From NCBI GenBank assembly GCA_049724395.1, contig JAUGWO010000060.1, forward strand, positions 62,001-126,000: a stretch of 64,000 nt of DNA, in the 5' to 3' direction. A program made the position numbers and the translations under genes. Below are positions 35,139-53,182 of this stretch, piece after piece. The DNA is from Spongospora subterranea f. sp. subterranea (taxonomy: Eukaryota > Endomyxa: Phytomyxea > Phytomyxea > Plasmodiophorida). How positions within the stretch are numbered: the first letter of the stretch is position 1; each line of letters starts with the position of its first letter. Under the pieces are notes generated by a model. The model was not told the origin of the DNA. It did no database searches and was given only the letters and a program-made list of their open reading frames with translations.

Positions 35139-36510
35139 ATGAATGGGCTCGCTCTCCTCGTGTTCCTGCTTCTGTTGACGGAGCAAACTCTGGCGCAATG
35201 CAGAGCCCCAGCTCGTTCAGATGGAAAATGTGGACCGTGGAACAACGCCTCTACTTGCGCTGGCGCCAACTGTTGTAGTGGATTCGGCTGGTAAGACCCA
35301 TCAGTCTTTACCCAACACCGTCATCATGATGGTTTTCCAGGTGCGGAACTGGACCAGAGTGGTGTAATCAGAACTCTTTCTGTTTACCCAATATGACCAC
35401 CAAATTGCCGACTAACGAAACGAAACTGCCGCCTGGCACAGCACAATTGCCATCCGTAAATTTCACATCGAACACGACGAAATTGCCACCCTTGCTTGCT
35501 AAACCGTTAACGAGGCAATCGACACCAGCGCCATCCCTGCTACCGACCTCCAGACGATCGACACAAGCGCCATCCGTGGTTGCTCAGCCGACCTCCAGAC
35601 GAACGACACAAGTGCCATCGGTGGTTCCGACCAACGCCCCGCCATCGACACAGCAACGCACAACGGTGATCGCTCCAAGAAGGGAAGAGATCAGGGCGCT
35701 GCGTTCGTGCGGTGATGGGAAGCGTGTGATTGCGTTAACGTTTGACGATGGGCCACAACCGGATGTCGGTGGTGCATTACTGGATGAGCTGCGCGCCAAC
35801 AAGATCGTGGCCACGTATTTTAGCTCGCCGGCCGCGAACGGGGAGGAACAGCTCCCTGCTCGCTGCGATCTCATGAGGCGGATTGTAAAGGAGGGCCATA
35901 GTATGCAGTTGCACAGTTTCACCCATCCCCATTTCGCCAATCTAACTCGGCAGCAATTCGATAGCGAGATGACGCGATCACAGCAGTTTCTGCAGACTTG
36001 TGATGCTCGCCCAATCATGTTTCGGCCTCCTTTCGGGGAAGTGACTCCTGAGCAAGTTCAAACGATCAACCAGAAATATAGTATTTGGCCATATTCTCAT
36101 CTATTGTTATTTCAGGTAATCACGATGTGCTTGAATTGTAGATATGACGATAGCAATGTGGAATGTGGATCCAAGCGATTTCTCAAATCCGACGGACTCG
36201 GCTCAGGCCATTCGCGACCGTGTTGTGCAACAGTTCGAGTCGCTGGTCGGCATCGGGAATTCTGCCATTGTCCTCCTACATGAAGAGGAAGCCGGGAAAC
36301 GTCCCGGTAAGTTTATTTCCAGCCACTGCTCGCAAAGCGTTGAGGTCGCGCCGTTTAGGGCTGGTGACAATGTTGGTGGAATACTTCCAAGGCCTGAAAT
36401 ACACGTTCGTGACGGTTCCACAATGCTATAATAATTGCGGCCAAGCGATTTGCGGCGGGTTGGACACTGGAGTCACATTTATGGGCGTCGAATCATTCTT
36501 TTTTCCATAA
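35139..36510 (+). CDS. secreted chitin deacetylase: signal peptide, CBM18, Ser/Thr/Pro linker, NodB domain
   Basis: Extracellular enzyme that removes acetyl groups from chitin. Exon 1 (35139–35290) encodes a signal peptide (LALLVFLLLLTEQTLAQC) and the first half of a hevein-type chitin-binding domain (KCGPWNNASTC..NCCSGFGW). A 50-nt intron leads to its second half (CGTGPEWCNQNSFC). A Thr/Ser/Pro linker has repeats of SRRSTQAPSVV type, likely O-glycosylated. The NodB polysaccharide deacetylase domain shows all five motifs: TFDDGPQPD, HSFTHPHFANL, RPPFGE, WNVDPSDF (after a 61-nt intron, 36081–36141) and VLLHEE. The metal triad (Asp, His, His) is intact. The C-terminus, after a very short intron near 36307–36337, encodes LVEYFQGLKYTFVTVPQC and a Cys-containing tail. 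Presence implies chitin in the organism's own wall or in a chitinous host or food. Family call is secure. Confidence 0.9.
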
Positions 36511-36659
36511 TCGTTACAAAGACGAGTATCATCGCTTTTTTTGTAAATTCAACGTGTTGAAACGCGAAAATAATTTTTTGTCCTGTCTGCCAGAGGCTTC
36601 CTGATGTGGCGTCAGGGAAGCCTGATCACGTAAGCGTAGCAACCAAACATTGTGGAGGA

Positions 36660-39600
36660 CTATCTGGTTTCTTTATAATTATTAATAACGGGTTCACAAT
36701 GCTTGTCATATCCATGCTGACATCGGGAACACCGTCTTTCATCGAAAATGTTGCAACTGAAATTTACGCATGCGCACGTTTTGCAAGGCTTAGCGGAAGA
36801 AACAGAGACAACTGGCAGTGGTAGCCTTGAAACGTCTTTATCAAATGCTAGAACACATCAAACAATCGGTATAAGTAATAAAGTAAAATAGGTTGAATAA
36901 AACACCTAATTTGACGTAATTTGCAGGAAACCATCCGAAATCTCCTGTCTTCAAAAATCCCGACCACCAAATCTCTGATCTGGTGTCTGTCACCTCGACT
37001 GAAATAAAACAGTGTCAGACACACTTTACACCTAGATGCAGGATGATCTTCAAACCTATGTCGCCAATGGAGAATGAAATCATACTGGTTGCATCTGAGA
37101 TTTCCGTAGCAGCTACCACAGATTCTTAGCAGAGTCGCCAACGCATGACGATGCGAACACGCCAATGGTAGACCCAACTTGTCCCTTCCACCAACCGCTG
37201 ATTGCTTAAATTTACAAGCTGACAACATTGAAATTGTAGAACCAACCTGGGATACCGCTCTAAAACAGTTACAAGTTCACCGATTTGAAATGAAAGATGA
37301 AGGAACTCCAAAATTGCAACACTTGGACAGCCCTGTTGATATCCAGAGGCATGATTAAGCGGTGTTGTCTCCTCAAGAACAAACCATCCTGACATTTTCC
37401 AGACTATAAGCTCTGCACTTGCGAAGGAAAACATTTTACCCTTCTCAGAGGTTCTGATATTTTTGCCCCAGCACCATCCGTCGACTTGGAGTTCCTCCCC
37501 TGCAATCAGATCATGTATCTCAAACTGGAGCTCATTAACGTTATTGCTGTTGTGTAGCACATTCGCTCGGGAGTACATAACGCTCATGCTTGGGTGACTA
37601 CATTGCAATGAAGTGGATACGGTGAATATAGATAACTTCGGCAACTGTGACAACCTCGAACCTCGAAGGCGATGTAGACAGTCTGGGCTTAATCACTGAT
37701 CGAGATTTCCGAGTGAGGAATTTAGCGGCCTCATGGGCAAGTACGCTCTGCGATGATGCTCTCTTGTCGCAAAAAACATTGCGTTTCTCCTCAACAGCAG
37801 AATTTTCGTATAGAGCGCAATCGGATTGAAATGATTGCTCATTGCGTGACCGTAAAAGCGAAGAATCTGGCGAGTCACTGATATGATTGCCCGGCTTCAA
37901 CTTGTCGCAAGATGGCGTTTTAACGTGTAACGTTCCCGACGCAGGCGATTCAGTATCCGAACTTTGACGTCGGTAATCACCCCTTGACGTTGTGCTTGCA
38001 GGAGAAACGGTAACCAAAAAATTTGAGGCGCACGAACTGCATCTTTGCACAAGGTTAAGGTTCAGCGAATCGATTATGAAAAACCAGACCTACATTCTGT
38101 CTACGCTTCCTGCAATTGCGTCTAAAGTTGCCCTGAATCGAGAGCATCCGGAGCAAACAAGAGCGCCGCATCTGTATTACATGCCTTACCATCAGCCGAG
38201 TCCACATGAACAATACGTGGTGACAACCTCCGGCAATGATGTCGTCGGCGAAATAAACTAAAATGCACTCGGCAGACTGCACAATGGTTTGAGAAGTCGT
38301 TGGGTTGCCAGATAGGAGCTGCATTTGTCGAAGTAACAGTGGAGCTTGATCTGAAAAATAATTAGCATTCCATACGCAAATAGGGATGACACACCTAGTT
38401 GTTCTGCCTTGGAATTCTTGCATACAGTCTATTATTCGCAGAAGCCACTCAACCTTGTCGGTATGGCTTGGAGCTAACACTGTAAAACTTTTGATCCTTG
38501 ATCGAATTTCAAAAGGAAACTTTAACCCCGTTGAAGGAGCATCCAAAACCTAGTAACATTTATGACCAATTGTGCACACCAGCCATTATAAAAAGTGTAC
38601 CTCGAAGGACGAGTCAATTGGAATTTGGCGATTCAACAGCAGACCGTGACTCGTCCCTGGAGCATTTCGTGCATAAACCAGCAGGTCATTGAACAAGAAA
38701 AACTCTCGAACTTGTTTCTTTGAACGACAAACTTTGGTCAAAGATCCCGTTCGAATAAGCCGCCTGCACGTTATTTCATGAACTTGCAGTGAGGACAGCG
38801 AAATTAACCCACCTAGACGGGGTCAATAATGTAACGTCTCCAATAAAACGGTTTTGCAATTCGAGGATATTAGAGCTCATTTCTCGATCTCGAATGGCTT
38901 CATTGATTTGGACGGATACTGCAGACGCTTGGAGAAACGCCTCTGCAGACACAATCTTCTGACAGACGAACAAAGTGCACATCAAAGGAACTTACTTTGA
39001 ATGTCAGCATAATCAGGATGATCGACGGGTGTGGATAAAGACAGTTCATTAAAGATGAGCTGATATCTATATGCGACTGCATTAAACATGAAGAATAAGA
39101 AGAAAGCGACAACTTTACCTTGGCAGACGTTGAACTGGAAGAATTAGGAAACTCTCCAGAGTATTGCCTTTACATTCGGGTGCAGCTTCCAAACCAGCAA
39201 TTGTTTTAACTATAGAATCTCCCTTCTGCCTAAGTTCGTAGAGCATGCGATTGCCGTCTTCGTGCTGAATGGCGTAAGAGCAATACATACGTAAAAAAGG
39301 AGCTGAACATTACCAGCGCCTGAATCAATAAAAAGCCAACCAGCAAAAAACGATATCGACAAACCAAAAGCTAGAAAAACATCGCCTATTTTTTGGCATT
39401 CACTCCATCGATCCATTCTGGATGAAAGTTCGTCGAGGAATTTTCTATTCAACCCAGCTATGACTTGGGCATTTCGGAAAAGATCTGCAAGAGCCGGAGA
39501 TAACTCCTTAATCCGTGATTCCAAAGGAATTACAAACATCCCAGTTAACACTTCGATCAATTTGACGTATCTGAAAAAGTATCAGACGCATGGAGAATAC

Positions 39601-39820
39601 ATCCTCAGGTACATTACGTTTGCTCACTTCGGAGCAGCTCCTGTGCCAATCGAGTCCGTTTCAATGACTCTTTTGATTTTTCTTCCTGTGCAAAGAATGC
39701 CCTTTTTCCACATTCTTCATCACAAGGTTGGCCAGTAAAAGAATCCACACAATGGGTGACGCTCCCCTCTCTCCCATCTGTTTGACAAAACATATCTAAT
39801 ATCCGCATTTTCGGATCCAT
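36660..39820 (-). CDS. FGD-like RhoGEF: DH–PH–FYVE(-like), three SH3 modules, Cys-rich tail
   Basis: Rho-family GTPase exchange factor of about a dozen short exons. The DH domain starts QELLRSEQTYVKLIEVLTG (joined across an intron at about 39613/39567), with RYQLIFNELSLSTPVDHPDY and LELQNRFIG..LLTPSR. PH: VREFFLFNDLLVYARN then FEIRSRIKSFTVLAPSHTDK and VEWLLRIIDC. A FYVE-type finger follows (HCAVC..FRRRHHCRR; final pair CSSC), but its second Cys pair reads differently, so it may be degenerate. Three SH3-type modules lie downstream: NELQFEIHDLIAGEELQVDG..WGKNIRTSEKGKMF; LHLSFQIGELVTVLERYP joined by an intron to SGWWKGQVGSTIGVFASSCV; and ESVVAATEISDATSMISFSI..EIWWSGFLKTGDFGWFPANY. The tail CVNFSCNIFDERRCSRCQHG recalls the short C-F-N-F-C-C motif of M-RIP-type proteins. 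A one-base frame inconsistency remains between SH3 2 and 3. ATG 39820 is preceded by an acceptor-like CTGCAG, so upstream exons are possible. Confidence 0.75.
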
Positions 39821-39879
39821 CTGCAGCGACAATATGTTTGCGAGAAGGTAGAAATGGGACGGGAAATTCTGGGGCCTTA

Positions 39880-39929
39880 TTTGCCAAAAACGTGAATAAC
39901 AATCTTTGCCAAACACGTGAATAACAATC
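39880..39929. repeat. two 25-bp tandem copies
   Basis: Direct tandem duplication beginning TTTGCCAAA(A/C)ACGTG, one mismatch between copies; the second copy holds a CACGTG word. It lies just upstream of the RhoGEF coding start. Confidence 0.85.
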
Positions 39930-39947
39930 CTATCTTCGGCAATCGCG

Positions 39948-40866
39948 TCAATATCGCAATAAATGGTCCCCTAATCGACGTTTCTCAGGAATGACTTGGG
40001 TATCGTGTATGCCGAGAGGCCACATATAGCTACAGTGGCCAAACAAATGCGCTGACAGAATGATGCACATTCCCGCGTCGTTCGCAATCATGCGGTACCG
40101 TAAGAAACCAAATGCCGATTGGGTATTGTGACGATGTTTATCGGTGTGTTTGCTCTGCATATATCAATGACCGCTTTTAGTTTTGCAACTAAATTTTCCA
40201 TATTTCTTCATGGATTCCAGTTGGACCTTTTTCACGGTAATGCTCATTTGCAAGACTGCACAGAAAATCATGGCATTGTTCTCAGCAGCATGCGCAGCGA
40301 GAATTTTATCAGTACATTCATCGACCTCTTTTGACGGTCTATTTCGCTATTTTGATTCGAAAGACAATGTAGTCGCAGATCATTTGTTTGGCAGGCGCGC
40401 ATGGCTTGTTAATCATATGAGTGGGCATACATGATAGTGAATTCACCACAGATTGTGAAGTCAGTGATACAGCCTGACCCGATCCGCGAAATACTGCTTT
40501 CAAAAGCAGATATACCTTAGGGCAAGTATCGCCGCGGTCAATATTCAAACGGTTGAATGCATCCGAAAAATCTTCATGAATCCCGGCCCACAATGAGGCA
40601 CATCGAAGTTGACTATGAGTACATTCCGATGCGAATAGTGCAACAAAACTCTATTCATGTGCGAACAACAGCTGAATATTCGGGTCTGTTGAATTGATAA
40701 GTGCACCTACTGCACAAACTGTAGCCGAGGAAAAACTTGATAAGGTTTCACCTTCATCGTGGAGATGTGTTGGTAACTTGTAAACTGAAAGTCTCAATTG
40801 GGAGTGAAACAAGGCGAACGATTTACGAAATATAAATAAATTAATTATCGACAATGGAAGGAACAT
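39948..40866 (-). CDS. unidentified helical gene, or 5' part of the RhoGEF gene
   Basis: Coding-like exons on the minus strand: 40866–40650 (VYKLPTHLHDEGETLSSFSS, ALINSTDPNIQL), 40600–40515 (ASLWAGIHEDFSDAFNRLNI) and about 40340–40200 (SKEVDECTDKILAAHAAENN, then VKKVQLESMKKYG). Introns with GT/AG ends separate them. The exon contents suggest amphipathic helices of the BAR/coiled type, but the resemblance is too loose to name. The first ATG (MFLPLS) is followed within 40 bp by an intron-like GTAAAT…TTTCAG. It starts 22 bp downstream of the ISCA1 stop on the same strand, unusually tight. A DH protein with an N-terminal BAR-like region would be consistent with one joined gene. Confidence 0.35.
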
Positions 40867-40887
40867 AATTATATAGTCCCCGAATGG

Positions 40888-41364
40888 TCATGTAGTGAAG
40901 CTTTCGCCACAACCACACATTGCTTTAGCATTCGGATTCTGAAATGTAAATTCAGCCTTGACATCATCTTCTATATAATCCATTGTGGTTCCCACTATAA
41001 ACATCAACGCCTTGCCATCAACAAGAACTGTAACTCCTGTGAAATTTTGCGATCGATTGAACTGATTTTACAGTAAAGACTGTGTGGTGAAATACCATGC
41101 TGATTTACAACTTCATCTGTCGGTGCGATTTGATCTGCATATTTCATTGTATAGGCTTGCCCATTACATCCGCGTCGATCAACCCCTATTCTAACCCCGA
41201 CTCTGAACACCTGTCATCTCCCGAGAAGTTGAATTTCGGCATCATTACATTGTGTCATTGTCAGTGCGTTGAGAAATCAGGGAGCTGATACGATTTGCCG
41301 CCCGTTCTGTTAGCGTAATGGGCGACGCACGAGCTCGTCGCGGTACAGCAGCAAACAAGCGCAT
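40888..41364 (-). CDS. ISCA1: iron–sulfur cluster assembly A-type protein (ISCA1/Isa1-like)
   Basis: Mitochondrial A-type carrier that helps build 4Fe–4S clusters. Three exons (minus): 41364–41249, 41202–41096 and 41036–40888, introns 46 and 59 nt. The joins give an uninterrupted domain: ITLTERAANRISSLISQR, IVGVRIGVDRRGCNGQAYTM, VTVLVDGKALMFIVGTTMDY, and FQNPNAKAMCGCGESFTT at the C-terminus. All three conserved cysteines (GCNG and CGCGES) are present. ATG 41364 gives MRLFAAVPRRARAS, a short basic amphipathic leader suited to mitochondrial import; in-frame upstream codons (MPICRMSWASAV) could lengthen it. Length is normal for the family. Confidence 0.88.
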
Positions 41365-41872
41365 CACCGCATTAGACGATGGTGTTGGAAGCGGTATTCG
41401 GCATACCGCTGACGCCCACGACATGCGACAAATTGGCATTGATCCAGTATCGCACCGTGTACCGTTCACTGGTGTATATATGGCTGACAGTCGAAGCTGC
41501 ACCTCGTGTAGGTGGATACTGATGGCCGGATCGGAGCGGGGTTGACGAACAATATTATTACGCGGAGACAGCGATTTATTTATTTGTATTTTGTACCGAG
41601 AACGATTACTGCTTCACCGGATGTCAAAGAAACCATTGAAGTTCAGACTCCTCAGGACGTCACCAACTGCAGAACGGTCATTGGTTGACTGGTGCGATAC
41701 ACGGTTAGGCTTAGCTTACATTCTGATTTCGAACCTGGTCTTGAGCTGATTTGGTGTAACAAGGCAAGAATAAATCGATTTGACGATTCAAACTCTGAGG
41801 ATATTTCATCAAGCTCCCCGGAATTCTACCAAAATCGTTAGCGATATTTTGGGCAAACCCAGCTCAAGAGTC

Positions 41873-44758
41873 TTAAAGAATACGGATCCGCGCCCCGTAA
41901 GAACTGCTTACAATTAATACGCCATCTATGGTGCTTGTAGAACGCCAAGTTCGAAGTCGTTCTACAAGAGCCAGAATCATGCGAATATGCAGCAGAACAA
42001 CACGCGCAGTACGATGCAGTAGTAATGCGCGTAGCAGATTATCCAGAAACGTGTTGTGAGAATCAACCAGACATTCTAAAATTTTCATAGGAATTACCGA
42101 GATTTTCTGTGTGACAGAGATTCTGCAGAAAACCTGACGGAGATGATGTCAAAATTTTGACTACCTAATGAACAGAACAATAGATCTACTGACCTGATTT
42201 CAAATGCTTTGACATGCGATTACGGATATAGTTATGAAGGTTATTGACGAAGTGCGACATTTTCCATTTTACGTGCAAAAACCGGCGCTCAAGTTCTGCA
42301 TCAAATTCCTTGGCAGGCACAATCGCTGAACGCATCAGCGATTCCAGCGAGGATTTCGCGCAAAGGATTTCAATCAGAAAGGAAAACACTGAGTTGTAAT
42401 GGGCCAAATGCTGCGCCGTAATCGCCAAGGAGCAAGGGTGTGGGACCTAAGCGAACCGTTTACCTAAAAGATTGAGTTCAGATGAGTGCAGTGATCACCT
42501 CAATTTCGATGTAGGGCAAGAAACTGTCAGTAAACGCGACCTTGACCAGAAATTCTTCCCTATCGTCATGGCAGGCATCCAATAACAATTGGGTTAGGCC
42601 TCCTTCATCAATTTCACCTTTAGTCCGTTGCAACGACAACTCTGAAACAAAATCAACATATCGATGTCCAGATTGCATGAAGAAGATGTCTCGGATTGTT
42701 GATAACCAGCCGCACCTAAGTTTTGATGAGAGTTTGATTCAGATGAAAATGCAGCAATTTACAGGTCATATTTATCACGGAGCATGAGGATAACAGCAGT
42801 ATCGATGGAGGCGACACGGTGCATGATGGGAGATATGATCGAATCCGAGATAACCTTGCAGAAGGGGTAGGTAGGAAAATCTACAGGGAGCCCGACTTAG
42901 ATGAAAATTACAGCCGTTATTGAGGATACCATTATTGAAAGACGCTTGAATGCGTTCAAGGAAAGTGTCAGCAAGACTAGGAAGCGATACAACGCATTGC
43001 ATATTCTAAAAAAACGTGACCAGACGAAACGCAGCCACACTGATCAGTTACGTTTGCAGCTTGGATCAGGATGACCATATCGCATGAGCGCTGAATAGAG
43101 TTAGCACTCTCGTGGAATAGCAAAGGAACGCATTCGACGTCTCTCAAAATAACCTTATTCACTCCGGGAACAGACCTGTAGAAGAAATTAGCATAGCGGA
43201 CGGCGGAACGCGAAACGGGATACTCGAGAAAGATGTCTGTTCGACACGTTTCTTGGATGACTCCAGTAAGCATTACGTCCTGAATTCCTTGCATGTATGG
43301 CGCTAAGGTTGCGATAAAAACCGGTAGCAGCACCTGGCGACGTCTGACGTCACACGTGGCAACGGCCATACTCAACGCAGAAGCCAGACTATTTATCAAT
43401 AGGGCAGTGACAGCAGCGGCTACCATAAACCAAAATGAAATTCTGATTCGCTCTATTCAGCAACTTTACCTGAATCTTGGCGTTTATAACGCTCAGTAAC
43501 CGGCGAAAGAATCGGGGCAAACATTTTGACATCAGCGAACACATTCTCGATTAATGAGCAAACCTCCAAAAGTGTTACTGAGAGATGTCGAAATTCAGAA
43601 TTTGCAGTACAAGTTGGGGGCTACTCGAATTACTTTTGGGGTTCGAGGTAACGGACTCCATTAATGATAATCTGAGTCGTGATTGCTCAGTATGCAGAAG
43701 AGCAGCCGATGCCTGTAAACATGGCTGGTATTGACAGGACACGAACACCGAGATAAAATCGTCGATGACGGAAAGACAATCGGCAATCAAGGTAGGACGC
43801 TTGAATACCACCAATAAAAGCGATGCAGAGAAGTTAGGCAGCGACCAATTGATTACAGGTTCCCACTGTGATGGCGATTTGATTATTATATCTCAAATAA
43901 CATTATGAATTTTACTTTCTCCTCAACTCGCTTGAACAAGGGCGATTCAACACCTCCCAGCATAAGAACTGAAAACAATGTCATCGAAGAACGTGTTGCA
44001 TTTATATAAAATACCGCAATAGTATACGACATCCCAATCAGACGCTTCGGGAGATGGGCAAAGCGCTTCACCACTGTAAAAACTGTTAGGAAGAACAGCC
44101 GTATAGCGACAGACGACATACCATGGCAAAACTTGAACAACGGTTGACACTTTTTCTTGATATATTGATTCCATACACTGGGAGAATAAGCTCGGAGCAA
44201 ATGGTGGTGGGAGCGGCGATACTGGCTCCACGTCTTCTATTAACGCATGGGAGAATTTCGCCTTCAACTTTTCGGATAAGTTCATTTTAGTTGGAATCAC
44301 AATATCTTCAGAGGAGTCATAGCACGAAGACGATTCGGTTTCGTAGTCCTCTTCGGTTGAAGAAAGTATTGGGAGAAACACCTCGTCAACAGATTCCGGT
44401 TTACTACTGCAGCAATTATAAAACGGAGATCACAGCTTAGAATAGATACCTTTCGGGATGTTGAAGGCAAGGCAACGGCAGGTACTTTGTGGAATTGGGA
44501 GACACCGATAAACAGCAAAGAAGCCAAAGAATATCGTATTTGTGACTCTAGATCTGAATAAGACTAAAAGCAAAGCTGAGCGTAATGTCTTACATGAACA
44601 TTGGTCTGAGTATACTTATCAACGCGCTTCCGAAGATCTTCAGCTAACTGAGGATCTCCGCATATCGTGAATTTTTCCACCAATCTGATAAGGATTAAAT
44701 CAATAAAATCACAAACCTGCAGCAGTGGATAGCACCCTCTGACTACGCCGAAAACCAC
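41873..44758 (-). CDS. gamma-tubulin complex component (Spc97/Spc98 family)
   Basis: Microtubule-nucleation scaffold at spindle pole or basal body. The clearest evidence is the C-terminal gamma-tubulin-binding region: ITAQHLAHYNSVFSFLIEIL and WKMSHFVNNLHNYIRNRM (42428–42186), then an exon with KILECLVDSHNTFLDNLLRA (42088–41873). This is the family pattern of a YNxxFxFLL helix, a FVxNLxxY helix and a DSHxxFLxxLL helix. Upstream coding-like exons are consistent with the rest of the protein: 42478–42678 (RYVDFVSELSLQ), 42977–43426 (LLPVFIATLAPYMQGIQDVM), 43575–43814, 43947–44381 (acidic linker, PLPPPFAPSLF) and 44564–44758 (LILIRLVEKFTICGDPQLAE). Exon joins and the N-terminus are not resolved, and I cannot say which GCP paralogue this is. 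Confidence 0.65.
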
Positions 44759-47218
44759 ATCGCAATCTGTGAAAGGGAAACCGTGACTGTTGAACGTTTT
44801 CAGGCAGTATTGCAGGCGATCATTTATGTTGAAAGTGGCCCCCTAAATCCATATGAATAATATGGAGACACGGTTGGAGGTCTGATTGGACCTCGAACGA
44901 TTTTATCAACCGTAGCGTTAAGCCAACCCGAACATCATCTGTCATGTGAAGTTTGTATCACCAGTTTACGATCAATGAAGCCCCAGGAATATTGACAATG
45001 AATTCCAAAGAGTACAGTAATGGCGAATGTTCAATGCGCTATCTGATGGAGTCCATGTTGATGAGGATCAGCGATGCGTAAAAATCGGATCCGGTCTCCG
45101 ACGCAACGGAAACAAACACAGCTGACCTTCGCGCGGACATCACATGGCGCAGCCTGTTTTCCCTGACCAATTCCGACAGTCGAAAGAACAAATGCGTTTA
45201 GCAAAGCGTCATGACTTCCGTTATCGAGAGAGGGTTGATGTTTTCCGCGAAGACTCAACGTCATTCGCGCAGGACTCGGGCATGGTACTGGTCGTCGTGA
45301 AGATCTCATCACTTGCTCGACAACTGATTTTTTTCTCCAAAGCGCATTTAAATGCCCTCAGTAGCTGTGCTGTGGGTTCGACTGGCAATTTGCTTGTCAG
45401 GCAAATTTTCTTGTGACATGTTGCATGCCGGAGGGTGTTTCAAGTAAGATGTTTGTTGATGTGAGGATCCTTTATTCTGATTCCGAATTCCTAATTTGCG
45501 CAATTAAATAATTCCACCAGAGGAGGCCATTGCACCAAAATTTTCGTTATTTGGAACAGCAGCTGTGCTTGCTCATGCCCATCCGTTGATAGTTGATTTC
45601 CAACCCAGACGACAATAGAAAGTGATTTTGATGATGGATGTTGGCAATCGGATGCCGGATTTACCTCTGCCAGACTGTGGAGTGATGAGGATGTTGTTTG
45701 GAGAAGGACTTTCACATCCATCATCAGAGTCTCTTCAAAACATCGGAATGAGCCATCCCTTGTCGCCCGGCAAAGAATCAATCTGATTGTTTTATTAATT
45801 TACATTTCCTGTCGTATTCTCAACATTTTGATGCTTGTCCTGAGGTTGTTCTATTGGGCAAACTTGGTGTTGCTAATACACGTAGTGTTGACTGCTTAAG
45901 TACAGACCATCCAAGGAACAACGACTGTTTGGTTCTGGCATCAAGAAAGGCCGGATGTTTTATGGAGGTGGTTCAGCCGACCACCGCGTTCCACTCCAGA
46001 AGTACGAGTTGCAGCGATGAACCATGAATGTGCGGATTAGCGACTGACGGAGTAAAGCACAAAGAAATCCGAATACAGTATTACACTACGAAGCTTCACA
46101 TTCAACGTGCTCTTTGTGAGCTAACAATCGAAATTGTTCATGAAATTCCAATTAATCGAAATTGTTCCTGAAACTTCAATTCTTTACCTGACCTCAACTA
46201 AGTTCCTTCTAGCCAAAACTGGTTTGATTTATTCGAACCTTAAACGCAAAGAGCATCGCAGACCACCGGGACTGCGCATGCTTACGGCGTTTCACATTCG
46301 AATCCTGTGGGGCGCCATGCGGGAATCAAAGTGCTGGTGAAGGCTGAATCAACGGAAACAGATGATACAACGTCCGAGGAGACCTAAAACCCAGCAGGAA
46401 TCTATGAACGCGCGCCAGAACTAGCCACGGAACGTGAACGGCCGCCTCCAAATTTGTTGCATCCCAAACCGAGTGTATACAGGCTGCAATAAAAGGCGCC
46501 AAACCTGTGATTACGAAAAATTACAGTACTTGAAACCCCATGGACTTGTCCCTCAGGCGCAAGCGAGGAGCAGGCAACGGGCTATAGATTTTGTTATAGG
46601 CGCAGCCTGCGCAGTTCTGTGAACCACGGCTTTTTGGTGATCTAAACCTAAATTCGTTCACAACGTCACTCACGACACCCACACAGGAAGACAACATAAG
46701 GTGTGGGTGAGACACCAGACGTCAAAGATATTGAGTGTTGGGCGCATTGCAACTCTATCGGTGCTCTTTCGAATCTGCACCGGCTCCGCCTAGACAGCCG
46801 CGGACGATTCCAGCCTGTCGCTGGGCTTATACTATCTATAATAATTACATCAACCCTAGCAGCAGCGCGTCACACATCCCGAACTTTGGATGCTGAACCT
46901 GCGTCGATCTACAAGGGCGACGTCCGAAGCGGCTCCATACCTCGACCGCAAGCCCCGTAAATCTGCATCGACCGCGGCCAATATCAATGTTAGTGTGATG
47001 GCTTGTCCTCATCATGACACGTAACGCACTTCGTCATGTCGTTATGTTACACGCAATAGCGCACCATGAGATGCCATCTGGCAGAAATTTCCCTCTGGTC
47101 ACATGGCCTCAAACGCTTTTCGCTTTTGCAAGTTTTTTGTGAATTTTCAGCACTAGTTGTTTTCAATCACGCTAAAGTGATCAATCTGTTTTGATTAACC
47201 GACGCTGCTTTATTGCAG
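44759..47218. other. gene-poor region
   Basis: No convincing gene. Open frames at 45031–45416 occur on both strands over the same DNA. 45491–45781 minus (a possible 96-residue frame with WVGNQLSTDGHEQAQLLF) is the best single candidate but has no domain. The 5' exon(s) of the CHD gene should lie between about 46.9 and 47.2 kb, since its first recognised exon begins after an acceptor. Confidence 0.35.
46126..46181. repeat. two 28-bp tandem copies
   Basis: Imperfect direct tandem repeat starting AATCGAAATTGTTC at 46126 and again at 46154, in a non-coding stretch. Confidence 0.75.

Positions 47219-53182
<5,964 letters not shown>

Noticed and set aside
45031-45416. Small gene at 45.0–45.4 kb
   Set aside because: Both strands are open over the same DNA, no domain, no splice context.
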